From Caenorhabditis elegans (lineage: Eukaryota > Nematoda > Chromadorea > Rhabditida > Rhabditidae), in NCBI RefSeq assembly GCF_000002985.6, contig NC_003279.8, forward strand, positions 7,502,001 to 7,566,000: 64,000 nucleotides of DNA, written 5' to 3'. Of the stretch, positions 53,001 to 64,000 are shown piece by piece. Positions within the stretch are counted from its first letter, which is position 1, and each line of letters starts with the position of its first letter. Under the pieces are notes generated by a model. That model did no database searches, was not told where the DNA came from, and saw nothing but the letters and a program-made list of their open reading frames with translations. The translations under genes were made by a program, and so were the position numbers.

Positions 53001-56000
53001 ATGAACGATGGGGAAAACTATTGGAATGCGTTTCGATCGCACAAAAGATCTGCCACTGATGGACCGACCCTTTCGCCATGGATGGTCACAGTTTTACAGG
53101 CGACAAAGGTAATAAAACGATAATTTCTAAAAATGACTTTAAAAAATTATTTTCAGCTACTTCTTTTCGCACTTTGTAATATAGTATTAACACTTGGATC
53201 AGTTTTTTCGAAACTCATCGTATTGATCATGGCTACTAACATCGTCCCTCGAGCTCATCTCATTGGGAAATTCGCCAGGAAATGCACGAAAGCCGCCGGT
53301 AAGATTCATTTCCTCAAAACGTCGTAATTATTTTTTTTTCAGTTCGACGTACATCTACAACAACTGCGGGAATATATCTGTCGCTACTATTGATTCAGTG
53401 TTTCCCTGATACTATCAATCTGATACGTTCTGGCATAGATATGTGGAAAGGACAATGTGGTCAACTCGTCAAGTCAGTGGTTGTTCTGGAATCTCTTCGA
53501 GCAATCGGACTCGCCGTTCTGAGCTTCCACGTTTTCCCTCAATTGGATCTCGCCAGATGCCTTGTTCTCAGCGCATGCTTCCCACTTGTGGCTGTGTTGC
53601 AAAGATCTTTGGTAGCAATGGTTTCTGCTGCTAGAACAGGAAGATCATTCCGAAATCGTCTCGGCCGATGCTTCGTTGCAATTCCACATGTCATTATGTT
53701 CTTGGTTCTCATGAGTAGCTGTTATGTTTGGGCGCTATTTGATAACAAGTTCACAGCTATAATTGCACTTCCGATTGGAGTAATTTGCACTTCAGCTGGC
53801 TTTTGGGAATCTTGGATTGACACAACGCATTCTGGTACTTCATTTGATGAGTTATACAGGCTCAAATATGCTGTACGGAAGATGAACACCACCACGAAAC
53901 TTATTGTTTCCCTCATGCGCATCGTTTGTACAGTTTCAGTTCTGGTGAGCATAATTGATTTTTTCTGGAAGAAAAATTGTACTTACAGGTATCTGCTGTC
54001 TATATTAACGATCACAAGAAGCTTAATTCATCTCATTTTGTCAAGGCATTCTTTAGTTTCAGTACACGGCAACCCCACACGTGAGGATATCAAAAACTGA
54101 AGCATTTATACTAATTCCCTAATTACAGGAGGCTTCTTCTACTAGCCACCGGAATCATTGTTCTCCATTTTGTCATGCGAGGGATTTCACGCTTCTTGGC
54201 TGCTCTTGATCTGCATCCGTTCTCTTTCGTGCACCCACTCTCCATTGCTCCTCTCATCGCTTATGGATACGTCCGTTATGCTTGCCAATCACCCACATGT
54301 TCAATAGCTCGACGATTGGCTAGATTTGGTCTTCATTGGGTGTGTGATCAATGGTTCCAAAGCGCACGAGGAATCGCATCTCCGGACTTTTACATTTGCC
54401 TTATTTGGTTGTTGGTAGGATGCTATAGAGGATGGAGATTGGTTAGACAACGATACTTTGATACGAACGAAGAAATGTAAGTTGAGGCAATTTTGTTTTC
54501 ATATTTCAATAATTATGTTTCTAGCATCTCTTCAATGCCTCCTGTCTGTAATGGCCTCTGCATCGAGCAATCTCTTGTGGTATTCCAACATTCACTGAAT
54601 CGGCAAGAAAAAACTATGCTTACCGAAGAAGAAGACATATCGGATGAGAATGATGAGCTACGAATTCGAAACGATGAAGTTGACAGAGTGTCTACGGTTT
54701 ATGGATGTGCAACCATGTGGCATGAAACAGAAACCGAGATGCGACAAGTACTTCGTAGTATTCTGAAGCTTGATGTGGATCATGCGACACGTATGAACAA
54801 CAAGAAAGCTAATGAACTTCGATACCGATTGGAAGGTCACATTTTCTTCGATGACGCATGGGAAGATGTCGAAGAAGATGGAATAGAGAAAAGGCAGCCA
54901 AATGAATACTTCAACATGTTCTTTGACTTGCTCAATGAAATGACTGGTGAAAGATTAAATGAAGAAGGAAAGATGGAAACAAGAATTCTCGTCAATACAC
55001 CTTACGGTGGTCGTCTTGTTGTAAAACTTCCATCAGGAACTTTACTCTTCGTACATTTGAAGGATAAAAAGATGATTCGACACAAAAAGCGATGGAGCCA
55101 AGTTATGTACATGTATTACCTTCTTGGTCATCGTATCATGGATTGCCCACTTTCTATTGAAGATAGACAACAGATGGCTGACAACACGTTTATTCTGGCT
55201 ATTGATGGAGATTCTAAGTTCGAACCTGACGCACTTCTTCGTCTTCTCCACTTGATGAATGCGAAAAGTGATATTGGATGTGCTTGTGGAAGAATTCACC
55301 CAATTGGAAATGGTATAATGGTTTGGTATCAGAAGTTTGAGTACGCTATTGCTCATTGGTTTCAAAAGGCTGCTGAACATGTTTTCGGTTGTGTCCTTTG
55401 TGCGCCTGGATGTTTCTCATTGTTCCGTGCATCTGCATTGATGGATGACAATATCATGCACAAGTATACTAAGACCGCTTCCGAACCACGTCACTACGTC
55501 CAATATGATCAAGGAGAAGACAGATGGTTAAGTACATTGCTTTTGAAACAAGGATATCGTATCGAATACGCCGCTGCGTCTGATGCTGAAACATACGCTC
55601 CGGAAGGATTCGAAGAATTTTTCAATCAACGTAGACGCTGGACTCCTTCGTCGATTGCTAATACAGTAGATCTTCTGATGGATTACAAGAGAGCTTCAGA
55701 AAATAATGACGCCATTTCATATGCCTACATCGCCTATCAATTCCTTGTGATCTTCTTCTCAATGCTCGGACCTGCCATTATATTCACTATGCTCGTATTC
55801 GCCCAAGTTGCTGCTTTTGAACTTCGAGGATCTGATGTGATGCTCTATAATGGAATTCCGATAGGATTTTTCATTGTTCTTTGTTTCACAACAGAGTCGA
55901 ATATTCAACTTATCTATGCCAAGTACATGTCGATTGCGTACGCGTTCGTAATGTTGGCTGTGTTAGTCGCTACCAGCAGTCAAATTGTTCTCGAGAGTGC

Positions 56001-57456
56001 GTTTTTACATTATCCCTTCATCCTGATTACGACAATTTTCAGCTGTTCTCGCTCCTACATCTCTCTTCATTGTCACAATGGTCGGAATCTTCTTCTTTGC
56101 TGCATGTCTTCATCCAAAAGAATTCACGAATATTATCCATGGTGTCGTATTCTTCCTCATGATTCCATCTACATATGTGTTCCTCACTTTATATTCGCTC
56201 ATCAATCTCAACGTTATCACGTGGGGAACTCGTGAAGCTGTCGCTAAGGCAACGGGACAAAAGACGAAAAAAGCGCCTATGGAACAATTTATAGACAGAG
56301 TGATTGATATTGTGAAAAAGGGATTCAGATTAATCAGTTGTCGGGAGAAGAAGGAACATGAAGAGAGACGAGAGAAAATGGAAAAGAAAATGCAGAGAAT
56401 GGAGCTAGCCTTGAGAAGTATTGAGGTTATCTTTAACTTTAGAAATGTGAAATTAATAATTTATTTTCAGAGTGGTGCCGACGTGAAGAAAATTCTCGAT
56501 GCAACAGAGGAGAAGGAGAAACGTGAAGAAGAAACTCAAACTGCAGATTTTCCGATTGAAGAGAACGTAGAGAAGACTCAAAAAGAGATTCAGAAGGCAA
56601 ACCGTTATGTGTGGATGACAAGTCATAGCTTGAAAGTTTGTGAACGAGGAAAACTGAAAAGTGCGGAAAAGGTTTTCTGGAACGAGCTCATCAATGCATA
56701 TCTGAAACCGATCAAGACGACGCCAGCTGAAATGAAAGCCGTCGCCGAAGGATTGGCTTCTCTACGAAATCAGATTGCTTTCACTATTCTTCTCGTTAAT
56801 TCTCTTCTTGCTCTTGCCATCTTTTTGATTCAGAAACACAAAAATGTGCTCAGCATCAAGTTCTCGCCAATCAGTAAGCAATATTACCTTTATGGTCAAT
56901 TCAAAAAATTTGTTTTTTTTTTCTAGAAAACTTCCGATGGACGAAAATGAATGAGATGACTGGACAATACGAGGAAACCGATGAACCATTAAAAATAGAT
57001 CCACTTGGAATGGGAATTGTTGTTTTCCTTCTAATTATTCTTTTTGTTCAAACTCTCGGAATGCTTCTCCATCGACTTAACACTATGATAGGAGCTTTCC
57101 AAGAAGTGAAAAATTTGTACGAATACGGAGTTTCACCAGTGATAAATACAAAGAATGATGATGAGAGGATTATGAATAATGGTATTTTCTTTTTAAAACT
57201 AAGTTTAAAGACGAAACAACTCAAAATTATTGATGAATAATTGTCATTAAATGATTTTAAATTTTCGCAAAAACTAAAGATATAATTTTCAGCTCGTCTA
57301 ATGATTAATTCTCTCGGTGTCAGTACTGGACACGCTGCCGACGGCTATACAAGGCATCGCGGAGAGGAATCCGATACCGGCAATGTTCTCTACAAACTTC
57401 AAAAGGCTCGTCTCGCAAAGCGAATGCAAAGAAGTGCACTTTCCACAACTGAATAG
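53001..57456 (+). CDS. chs-1: Chitin synthase
   Basis: Ten exons (53001-53108, 53157-53298, 53343-53944, 53989-54080, 54129-54476, 54525-55996, 56043-56425, 56471-56873, 56927-57181, 57293-57456) give 1322 residues. An N-terminal multi-pass membrane block (about 30-430) precedes the cytosolic family-2 glycosyltransferase core. Visible motifs are MWHETETEM at 495, the metal-binding DGDSKFEPD at 658-666, GEDRW at 761-765 (catalytic acid) and QRRRW at 799-803. More membrane helices follow, with WGTRE at 982-986, a charged coiled coil (about 995-1060) and two last helices. It polymerises UDP-GlcNAc into chitin at the plasma membrane. CHS-1 makes the eggshell chitin in C. elegans, whereas the paralogue CHS-2 serves the pharynx. 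All key residues are present. AATAAA is at 57573-57578. Confidence 0.95.
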
Positions 57457-57843
57457 TGCTAAAATTGATTTTTATTTTTTATTTATTGCATACCAATTAG
57501 TATTATTATTATTGCATGCTCTTACCTCATCTCTCGCCTTTATTAACTTCTGTTGAATGAATTTGTAACTAAAATAAAGAAGAGGAAACTTTTCACCCTC
57601 TTTTTAAATGAGAAACTTTAAGGGATTATATTGTTCCTGCTTGGATATTTTATTTGAATTATCCGCTCAAATGTCTTACTTGAAAAGTTCGGGCGAGCAC
57701 GTTTGCAGGGTCATTCTTCTTTCGCAATTTTTCTCCATTCTTCCTAAAAAAATGTTTTGATATCCTCAATATTCGTAGTTTTGAAGAATTTGCAAGCAGA
57801 TCGCTTTGATTTTGCAGTAATTATATATTTTTTTTCAGTCAAA
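57457..57843. other. Short chs-1 to NMD3 interval
   Basis: These 387 bases contain the chs-1 poly(A) signal and a TTTTTTTTCAG acceptor ending at 57839, four bases before the NMD3 ATG. The distance from poly(A) signal to acceptor (about 260 bases) is compatible with an operon junction and SL2 trans-splicing, but a separate promoter also fits. Confidence 0.45.
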
Positions 57844-60164
57844 ATGCAATCCCTGGACATAAAACCGACAGTTGGTCTAATCGCTTGCTGCGAATGCGGT
57901 GTTGCGATTGAACCAAATCCAGCGAATATGTGCAGTGGATGCCTTCGCTCGAGGGTAGATATTACCGAGGGAATCACTCGGCAATGTGAGTTTTCTAAAA
58001 TTGTTGAAATAATAATTTTTCAAATTTCAGGCACAATTTACATGTGCAAATTTTGTGATCGTTACTTTGTTCCACCAAGTGCATGGATGAGAGCAGAACT
58101 GGAATCCAAAGAACTTCTTTCGATTTGCTTGAAAAAGTTGAAGCCAATGCTAACGAAAGTAAATCATTCACGGAATCACTTCAGTTTTCAATAAAATCCA
58201 AAATTTAGGTTCGTCTGACCGATGCGTGCTTTGTATGGACAGAAGCTCACTCCAAGCGTATCAAAGTGAAAATCACAATTCAAAAGGAAGTATTCACTAA
58301 TACAATCCTACAACAAGCTGTCGTCGTTGAGTTTACCGTTCACAGTCAATTGTGCGATGATTGTCGTCGTGCTGAAGCCAAAGATTTCTGGCGTGCTTGT
58401 GTGCAAGTTCGTCAACGTGCAGAGTTCAAGAAGACTCTTTTCTATTTGGAACAACTTCTCCTCAAACACTCCGCTCACAAAGAATGTACTGGAGTCAAGC
58501 CTGTTCCGACTGGAATTGATTTTTACTTTGCGAAACAACAAGAAGCGAGAAAATTTGTCGACTTTTTGATGACTGTACTTCCATGCAAATATCACTACGC
58601 GCAGGTTTGTGAAAGTCGATGATGCTGAAATAATTGACATCAGTTTGCCTACAAATCAGGGGTGCATAGCAATTGCCGACCGGCATTTTTACGAAATGAG
58701 CCAGAGGGGCATGCTCTCCCAATATTTTTCAGTAAAATGTAAAAAAAATGTTTTGATTTATCTGAAAATAACTTTTTATTAACAACTGAAAGTGCTCAAA
58801 AAATTACTGAACGTTGAAAACTACCCGAATTGTTTTTTTTGTTGATAATTTATCTGATTTTTTCCGGCAAAGCAATTATTTTTTATGTATTTTACCATTA
58901 CATTTTGATGAAACATATTAGAAAAACATGTCAAACTGTATCATTTTGTAGAATTGCCGCGCACCCCTTTTTCAAATTATTCTCTGAATTCTTACGAGTC
59001 AGTTCGCAAAACACCATATTATATTCACCATCAGTTATGACATTTTCTTATTTCAGGAACTTGTCTCTCACGATACCAAAAACAACACATACGATTACAA
59101 ACACACTTTCTGCGTTGAAATCGTACCAATCTGCAGAGACAATATCGTTTGTCTCCCAAAGAAACAGGCTCAACAATACGGAAATATGTCACAAATCGTT
59201 CTTTGTCTTCGTGTCTCGAATGTCATCACTCTCATCGACCCCAACAATTTGCAGTTGGTTGATGTTCAAGCGTAAGTACAAATATCTAGAAAAGAAATGA
59301 AAATTGGCATATTACAGAACTAATTTCTGGAGAGAGCCTTTCGATTCTCTTTGCGGACCAAAACAATTGACAGAATTCTACGTTCTCGATGTGGAACCTG
59401 TAAATAACTTTGAGAGAAAGGCAGGCCACGGATATGTGAGTAAGAAACACGAATTGGCAGATGTATGGTTGGTGAGAAGTGATCAAGTTGGAATGTCTGA
59501 TGCTCAATCTCTATCAGCTAGAACTCACATTGGACACTTGTTATCACCTGGAGACTTGGTTATGGGTTAGTTTCAATTATTGTGTATAACTTTATTTACT
59601 TACTTCTAAAGTTTCTGATTAGAATTTTTTTGGAAAAACATTTTTAAAATTCAGCATTCGACATGAAGAACTGCAATGTGAATAATGCAACTTTCGATGC
59701 CATGAACATTGATAATGTTCCGGATGCAATTATTGTCAGAAAGGTATTTTTACAGTTTTTGGAGGAATACTCAATATTTTATGAATTTCAGGTATTCGAT
59801 AGAACTCGTCGTACAGCCAAACGTCAATGGAAGTTGAAGAGATTGGTTGTTGATGGTAATATTGTTGGAAATGAGACGGCATCAGTTGCTGATGAATTCC
59901 AAGGATTTATGGAGGATATCGAAGAAGATGCACTGATGAGAGAGAAGATTAATATTTATAAAGTGAGAGAAAATTAGAATGATATAATGTTGTAAACCAA
60001 ATAAATTGCAGGACGCAGAGAAAGGACCAAATGTTGATGGAGACGACGCAGAAGATCATCCAGATGCTCCAACTCTTGCCGAAATGCTTGATGATTTGAA
60101 ATTCGATGACGAGGAGATGAAAGAGGCTGAAAGTGCAGAAGATGATGAAGCTATGCAAGAGTAA
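57844..60164 (+). CDS. nmd-3: 60S ribosomal export adaptor NMD3
   Basis: Eight exons (57844-57985, 58031-58158, 58209-58604, 59057-59271, 59318-59565, 59655-59743, 59792-59962, 60012-60164) give 513 residues, close to the human length. The N terminus has the family's repeated CxxC zinc sites (CCECG, CSGC, then MCKFCDRYFVPPSAW). These are followed by the conserved KLKPMLTKVRLTDACFVWTE block and the long central domain. The C terminus is acidic and Asp/Glu-rich with leucine-containing segments (LAEMLDDLKFDD) that fit a CRM1 export signal. NMD3 rides on the late pre-60S subunit from nucleolus to cytoplasm. The 452-base intron after 58604 is AT-rich and I see no nested RNA gene in it. The name nmd-3 is the expected worm symbol for this ortholog. 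Confidence 0.92.
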
Positions 60165-62585
60165 TCTTCGCTCTATCTCAAAATTTCGTTTTTCTCCATA
60201 TTGTTGTCTTCTATATTTTTGTTTGCAATCTGATCATTGTTCCAACCTATTCCTACTACTCGCTTGTTGTTCTGTTATCACATTTTGTTTATTAAAAATA
60301 CCCCGTTTTTTGTTCGTTCTCCTTATTTTTTGATAAATCTGTTTTCAAGAAAAGCTACGCCTACAATACTTTGCTGTTTTAATCACTTAAAAACTATTAC
60401 TGCATCATTTCTTATCAACATTCTTGCCCTTTACTCACCTTATCATTTTTAAGTGCATTTTCAGGTCTAGATTGTGCTTTTTCTCATTATTCTTGAGATT
60501 TTCCTATTTGAATTCATTCTCAGAAATAAGTCTGTATGCCGCCGTCAAGGGCGTCGTCGAAAAATTTTACGTTTTTCTGGAAAATCGTAAAAGTTTTTTT
60601 AGGATATTGACAAAAAATTCAACATTTTGTTTATGGTGTCATCGAAAACTTCTCGATTTTTCAGAGATAATTGAAAAATTGAAAAACGAAAATTTTAGAT
60701 ATTTTTAAGAATCGGGAAGAAGGTTTAGAAAATTAACAAAAATCCAATTCTTCTTAAATTTCAGTTTATTTTGATGAAAAAACAGAAGAAAACATATAAT
60801 TTTGTTTTACTTGAACAAGAATCAACATTTCGAGACATTTTTTTCGAAAAATTGGGAAACGGGAATTTTTAGATTTTTCCTTTTTTTGTAAAAAATCTAA
60901 AACGACATTCTTGATGCTGCTGAAAAAAGTTATCTTCTAAAAAAATTTAAGTTTTTTTCGTAATATAGAAAACAAAAAGCCTTTTTAAAATCACCCGGAA
61001 ATTTCGAAAGTTAGGATATTAAAAAAAAACATCTACCTCCACGCTTTCCAAAAAAAGTTTGTTCGGTTCAAAAATTGTGTTATGTTCATTCTAATTCTCT
61101 TTTGGCACACAATCTCTCAGACATAAAAGTACCGTCCATTCAATTCGCGCATTTCTTTTCCTTCTCTTCCACTCTCACTTTCTGACTCTTCCCATTTCTA
61201 GTCTCACAATCCTTCGAAATATACACGAGTATTTCACATGTTCCTTGCCTCTCCGTCTCTTCTCCTCAAATCGATGCATTTTTCTCTGCACTCTCCACTG
61301 TTTTCACACGTTTTCATTTCATCTCTCATCCTTCACAACACCATGTTTTATTTTCTCGTCGGCCGGAGTTTTTTGTCAAAAAATGAGGGAGGAAGGAGGA
61401 AGAGAACTGAGACCCAGTTTAATACTAGGCATATCCTTGGGCTCCGTGAGCCGCGTCACTTCTTGAAAACAATTTATTTTAAGATTCAATAGTTTCTAGG
61501 TTCGACATGATTTTGTGATTCCTAATGCTTTTAATATTAAATCACAAATGACTGTAACGGTAATGCAATTTTTCAAATTTATGCCAAAATTTTCAGATTT
61601 TTTGACAAGTTGACACAGATTCATTCAGATGGGTCTCGGCGCGCAAAAAAGTTTATGGTGGTGCTTCGAAAAAAATCACAATACGACTACCATAAACTTT
61701 TTTGCGCTCCACACCCACATGAGTAAATCCGAGCGCCTTTAAAAAAGCATGCCAAAATCTTGTGAAATTACTCCCCTATCCAACAGCAAAAGTTCCCCAA
61801 TTTGACAAATTTAGCTCTTGAAGTGACTCACGATAATCTTGATTATTTGACATGGATAGCTCCCTATTTTCAAAGATTTTATCAAAATGCGATCAAAAAT
61901 CCAATTTTCTAGCTAGCGACCACTTATCCAAATTAATGTTCACTGTCCATTAACCCTGTCTGTCCATGAAGACGTGATGTTAACAATTCATCAACATTGT
62001 TTGTCATTTCTCTTATCTTTAACCTCTCCCTGATCCTTTTTGTTTACCCAAATTGAACACACACCTTGTGTTTATCGCAGCGATTGTTCTTTTCACAGTT
62101 TTTATGTCATCTGGCAACGATTTTGTACTTCAGTTCGATTTAGTATGAATTAAAGATTTAAATGTCTAACTGTTAAGAATTTATCAGATTTTTTCGACCT
62201 TCTGAGAGTAAATATTTGAAGGGTTAATATTTAGAGTTATCCTGGCTCAAAACAATAAAATGATCAGAAAATTGGAAACTCTAATAATTTATGTATTTGG
62301 AAAATTTAATTAGAAAACCTTTTTTTGTCAATGGTGAACTCAATTGAAATGTTCGTATTTAATGTTTCAAATTTTGTTAAAACTACAACTTTCCTATCTT
62401 CCAAAATTAGCTTTTCAGTGTTTTTATGGACACAAATCTGTACCCCAGTCGTACTCTATTGACATTTATCTGCTTTTTGTCATCACGCCCGTGGCCTCCT
62501 ATTCATATTCGTTTTTTACTTCTCCTTCTTCAGTTCAAAATTTAATAAATTATCTTTAAAAATTTCATTTCCATTCTTTCCAGGA
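60165..62585. other. Gene-free interval between NMD3 and GPDH
   Basis: No gene is seen in 2.4 kb. A C/T-rich block lies at about 61130-61360. An inverted repeat is at 61605-61755. The last few hundred bases are the likely GPDH promoter or outron. Confidence 0.4.
61605..61755. repeat. Inverted-repeat element, second family, copy 2
   Basis: CAGATGGGTCTCGGCGCGC and AAAAAAGTTTATGGT are mirrored by ACCATAAACTTTTTTGCGC and a degenerate CCACACCCACATG. It is the same family as 45331-45552 but with a much shorter centre. Confidence 0.75.
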
Positions 62586-64000
62586 ATGTCTTGGGTGCGG
62601 TTTACAAAGACGGGCGTGGCAGTGGTTGCCACGTCAGCAGCCGCCGTTCTTGCACTCGACATGACCAACGAACGACGATTTCAGAGACAAGTTGTGAGTT
62701 TTCAGAAATGCAAAGTTTTCTGAAATATCTGTCACTTTTTAGAAAGATCACTTTCGAACTGTACATGCTGATCGACTTGCAGAACTGAATAAAAGAGCTC
62801 CGAGTGCTCTGCCAACGAGAAAAGATATTTTGACGAATTTGAGTGTAAGTATCGAAATTTCTGGAACATTTTCAATTAACATTTAAAATATTTTCTACAG
62901 AAAGGCGAAGAATTCGATGTTCTAATCATTGGAGGAGGAGCTACTGGAGCTGGGGTCGCTCTTGACGCTCAAACTAGAGGACTAAAGACTGCATTGGTTG
63001 AACTAGATGACTTCTCATCTGGAACATCATCCCGATCAACGAAACTTATTCATGGTGGTGTTCGATATCTTCAAGCTGCAATTATGAAGCTTGATTTGGA
63101 GCAATACCGAATGGTCAAAGAAGCTTTATTCGAAAGACACAATCTTCTTGAAATTGCTCCACATCTCAGCTCTCCACTCCCTATTATGCTTCCAATATAC
63201 AAATTGTGGCAAGTGCCATATTATTGGTCTGGAATTAAAGCATATGATTTTGTATCTGGAAAGCGTGTACTCAAAAACTCATTTTTCATCAACAAATCAC
63301 AAGCACTTGAGAGGTTCCCGATGCTTCGTAATGAATCATTGAAAGGAGCGTTAATCTATTATGATGGACAACATAATGATGCTAGAATGAATTTGGCTAT
63401 TATTCTTACTGCTATCAGACATGGAGCAGCGGTGAGCATTGATATATAAAGCTAATGAAACTATTTCAATTATTTTCAGTGCGCCAATCATGTTCGCGTG
63501 GAGAAGCTTAATAAGGATGAGACAGGAAAAGTGATCGGTGCACATGTACGGGATATGGTCACTGGAGGAGAATGGGATATTAAAGCGAAGGCTGTAATCA
63601 ATGCCACTGGACCATTCACTGATTCGATTCGTCTAATGGGTGACCCTGAAACGGCTCGTCCAATTTGTGCTCCAAGTTCTGGAGTTCATATTACCCTTCC
63701 AGGATATTACAGTCCATCGAATACAGGATTATTGGATCCAGATACTTCTGATGGTCGTGTCATTTTCTTCCTTCCGTGGGAACGTATGACTATTGCTGGA
63801 ACCACTGATGCACCATCTGATGTTACTCTTTCACCTCAACCAACTGATCATGATATTGAATTTATCCTTCAAGAAATTAGAGGATATCTTTCAAAGGATG
63901 TTTCCGTTCGTCGTGGAGATGTAATGAGTGCTTGGTCTGGACTTCGTCCATTGGTTCGTGATCCGAATAAGAAGGATACAAAGAGTCTTGCAAGAAATCA
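62586..64000 (+). CDS. Mitochondrial FAD-dependent glycerol-3-phosphate dehydrogenase, N-terminal part
   Basis: Exons are 62586-62693, 62743-62844, 62901-63431 and 63480 to the window edge, so the gene is cut off. The first residues (MSWVRFTKTGVAVVATSAAAVLAL) look like a mitochondrial targeting or inner-membrane segment. The FAD-binding Rossmann motif VLIIGGGATGAG starts near residue 77 and is followed by SSGTSSRSTKLIHGGVRYL, the GlpD/GPD2 signature. Later segments (NATGPFTD, LPWERMTIAGTTDAP, VMSAWSGLRPLV) also match the family. The enzyme oxidises glycerol-3-phosphate to dihydroxyacetone phosphate and passes electrons to ubiquinone at the outer face of the inner mitochondrial membrane. Animal members usually end with calcium-binding EF-hands, which would lie beyond this window. 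A TTTCCAG acceptor two bases before the ATG suggests trans-splicing or an upstream 5' exon. Confidence 0.93.

Overview
The window is nematode nuclear DNA and I recognise it as Caenorhabditis elegans, chromosome I, the neighbourhood of goa-1, nas-36, dcp-66 and chs-1. The basis is the AT-rich sequence, many small exons, introns ending in TTTTCAG-like acceptors, and proteins that match those worm genes. All exon coordinates below were worked out by hand from splice sites and reading frame; gene identity is from memory of the families, not from a search. The single-line ORFs are mostly fragments, so the genes are given as spliced spans with exons listed in the evidence.

Layout: 1-1233 (+) is the 3' end of the polybromo gene pbrm-1. 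1576-3580 (-) is a three-SH3 adaptor. 3972-4646 (+) is a small two-LIM protein, divergent from the SH3 gene. 7583-10492 (+) is a globin (glb-8). 12147-13069 (-) is a p24/TMED cargo receptor. 20210-23855 (+) is goa-1 (G-alpha-o), preceded by 7 kb of gene-free, C/T-rich sequence. 25298-29388 (+) is the astacin protease nas-36. 30315-33997 (+) is a type II membrane glycosyltransferase-like protein. A perfect-looking 596-bp tandem duplication at 34256-35447 lies between its end and the end of dcp-66 (35493-40011, -), a NuRD p66 subunit. An 11.8-kb stretch without recognisable genes follows. Then come a KIAA1143-like protein (51859-52480, +), chitin synthase chs-1 (53001-57456, +), the 60S export adaptor NMD3 (57844-60164, +) and the 5' part of a mitochondrial FAD glycerol-3-phosphate dehydrogenase (62586 to the window edge, +).

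The genes do not form one pathway. They cover chromatin (pbrm-1, dcp-66), neuronal signalling (goa-1), cuticle and eggshell (nas-36, chs-1), ribosome export (NMD3), secretion (p24) and energy metabolism (globin, GPDH). Possible co-transcription is suggested only for chs-1 and NMD3, by spacing.

I did not find a convincing new system. The non-genic features most worth a second look are the tandem duplication, a perfect 46-bp palindrome with a TGACGTCA centre, several families of inverted-repeat elements shared between distant loci, a GC-AG intron in nas-36, an unresolved exon in the glycosyltransferase gene, and the strand-biased C/T-rich deserts upstream of goa-1 and dcp-66.
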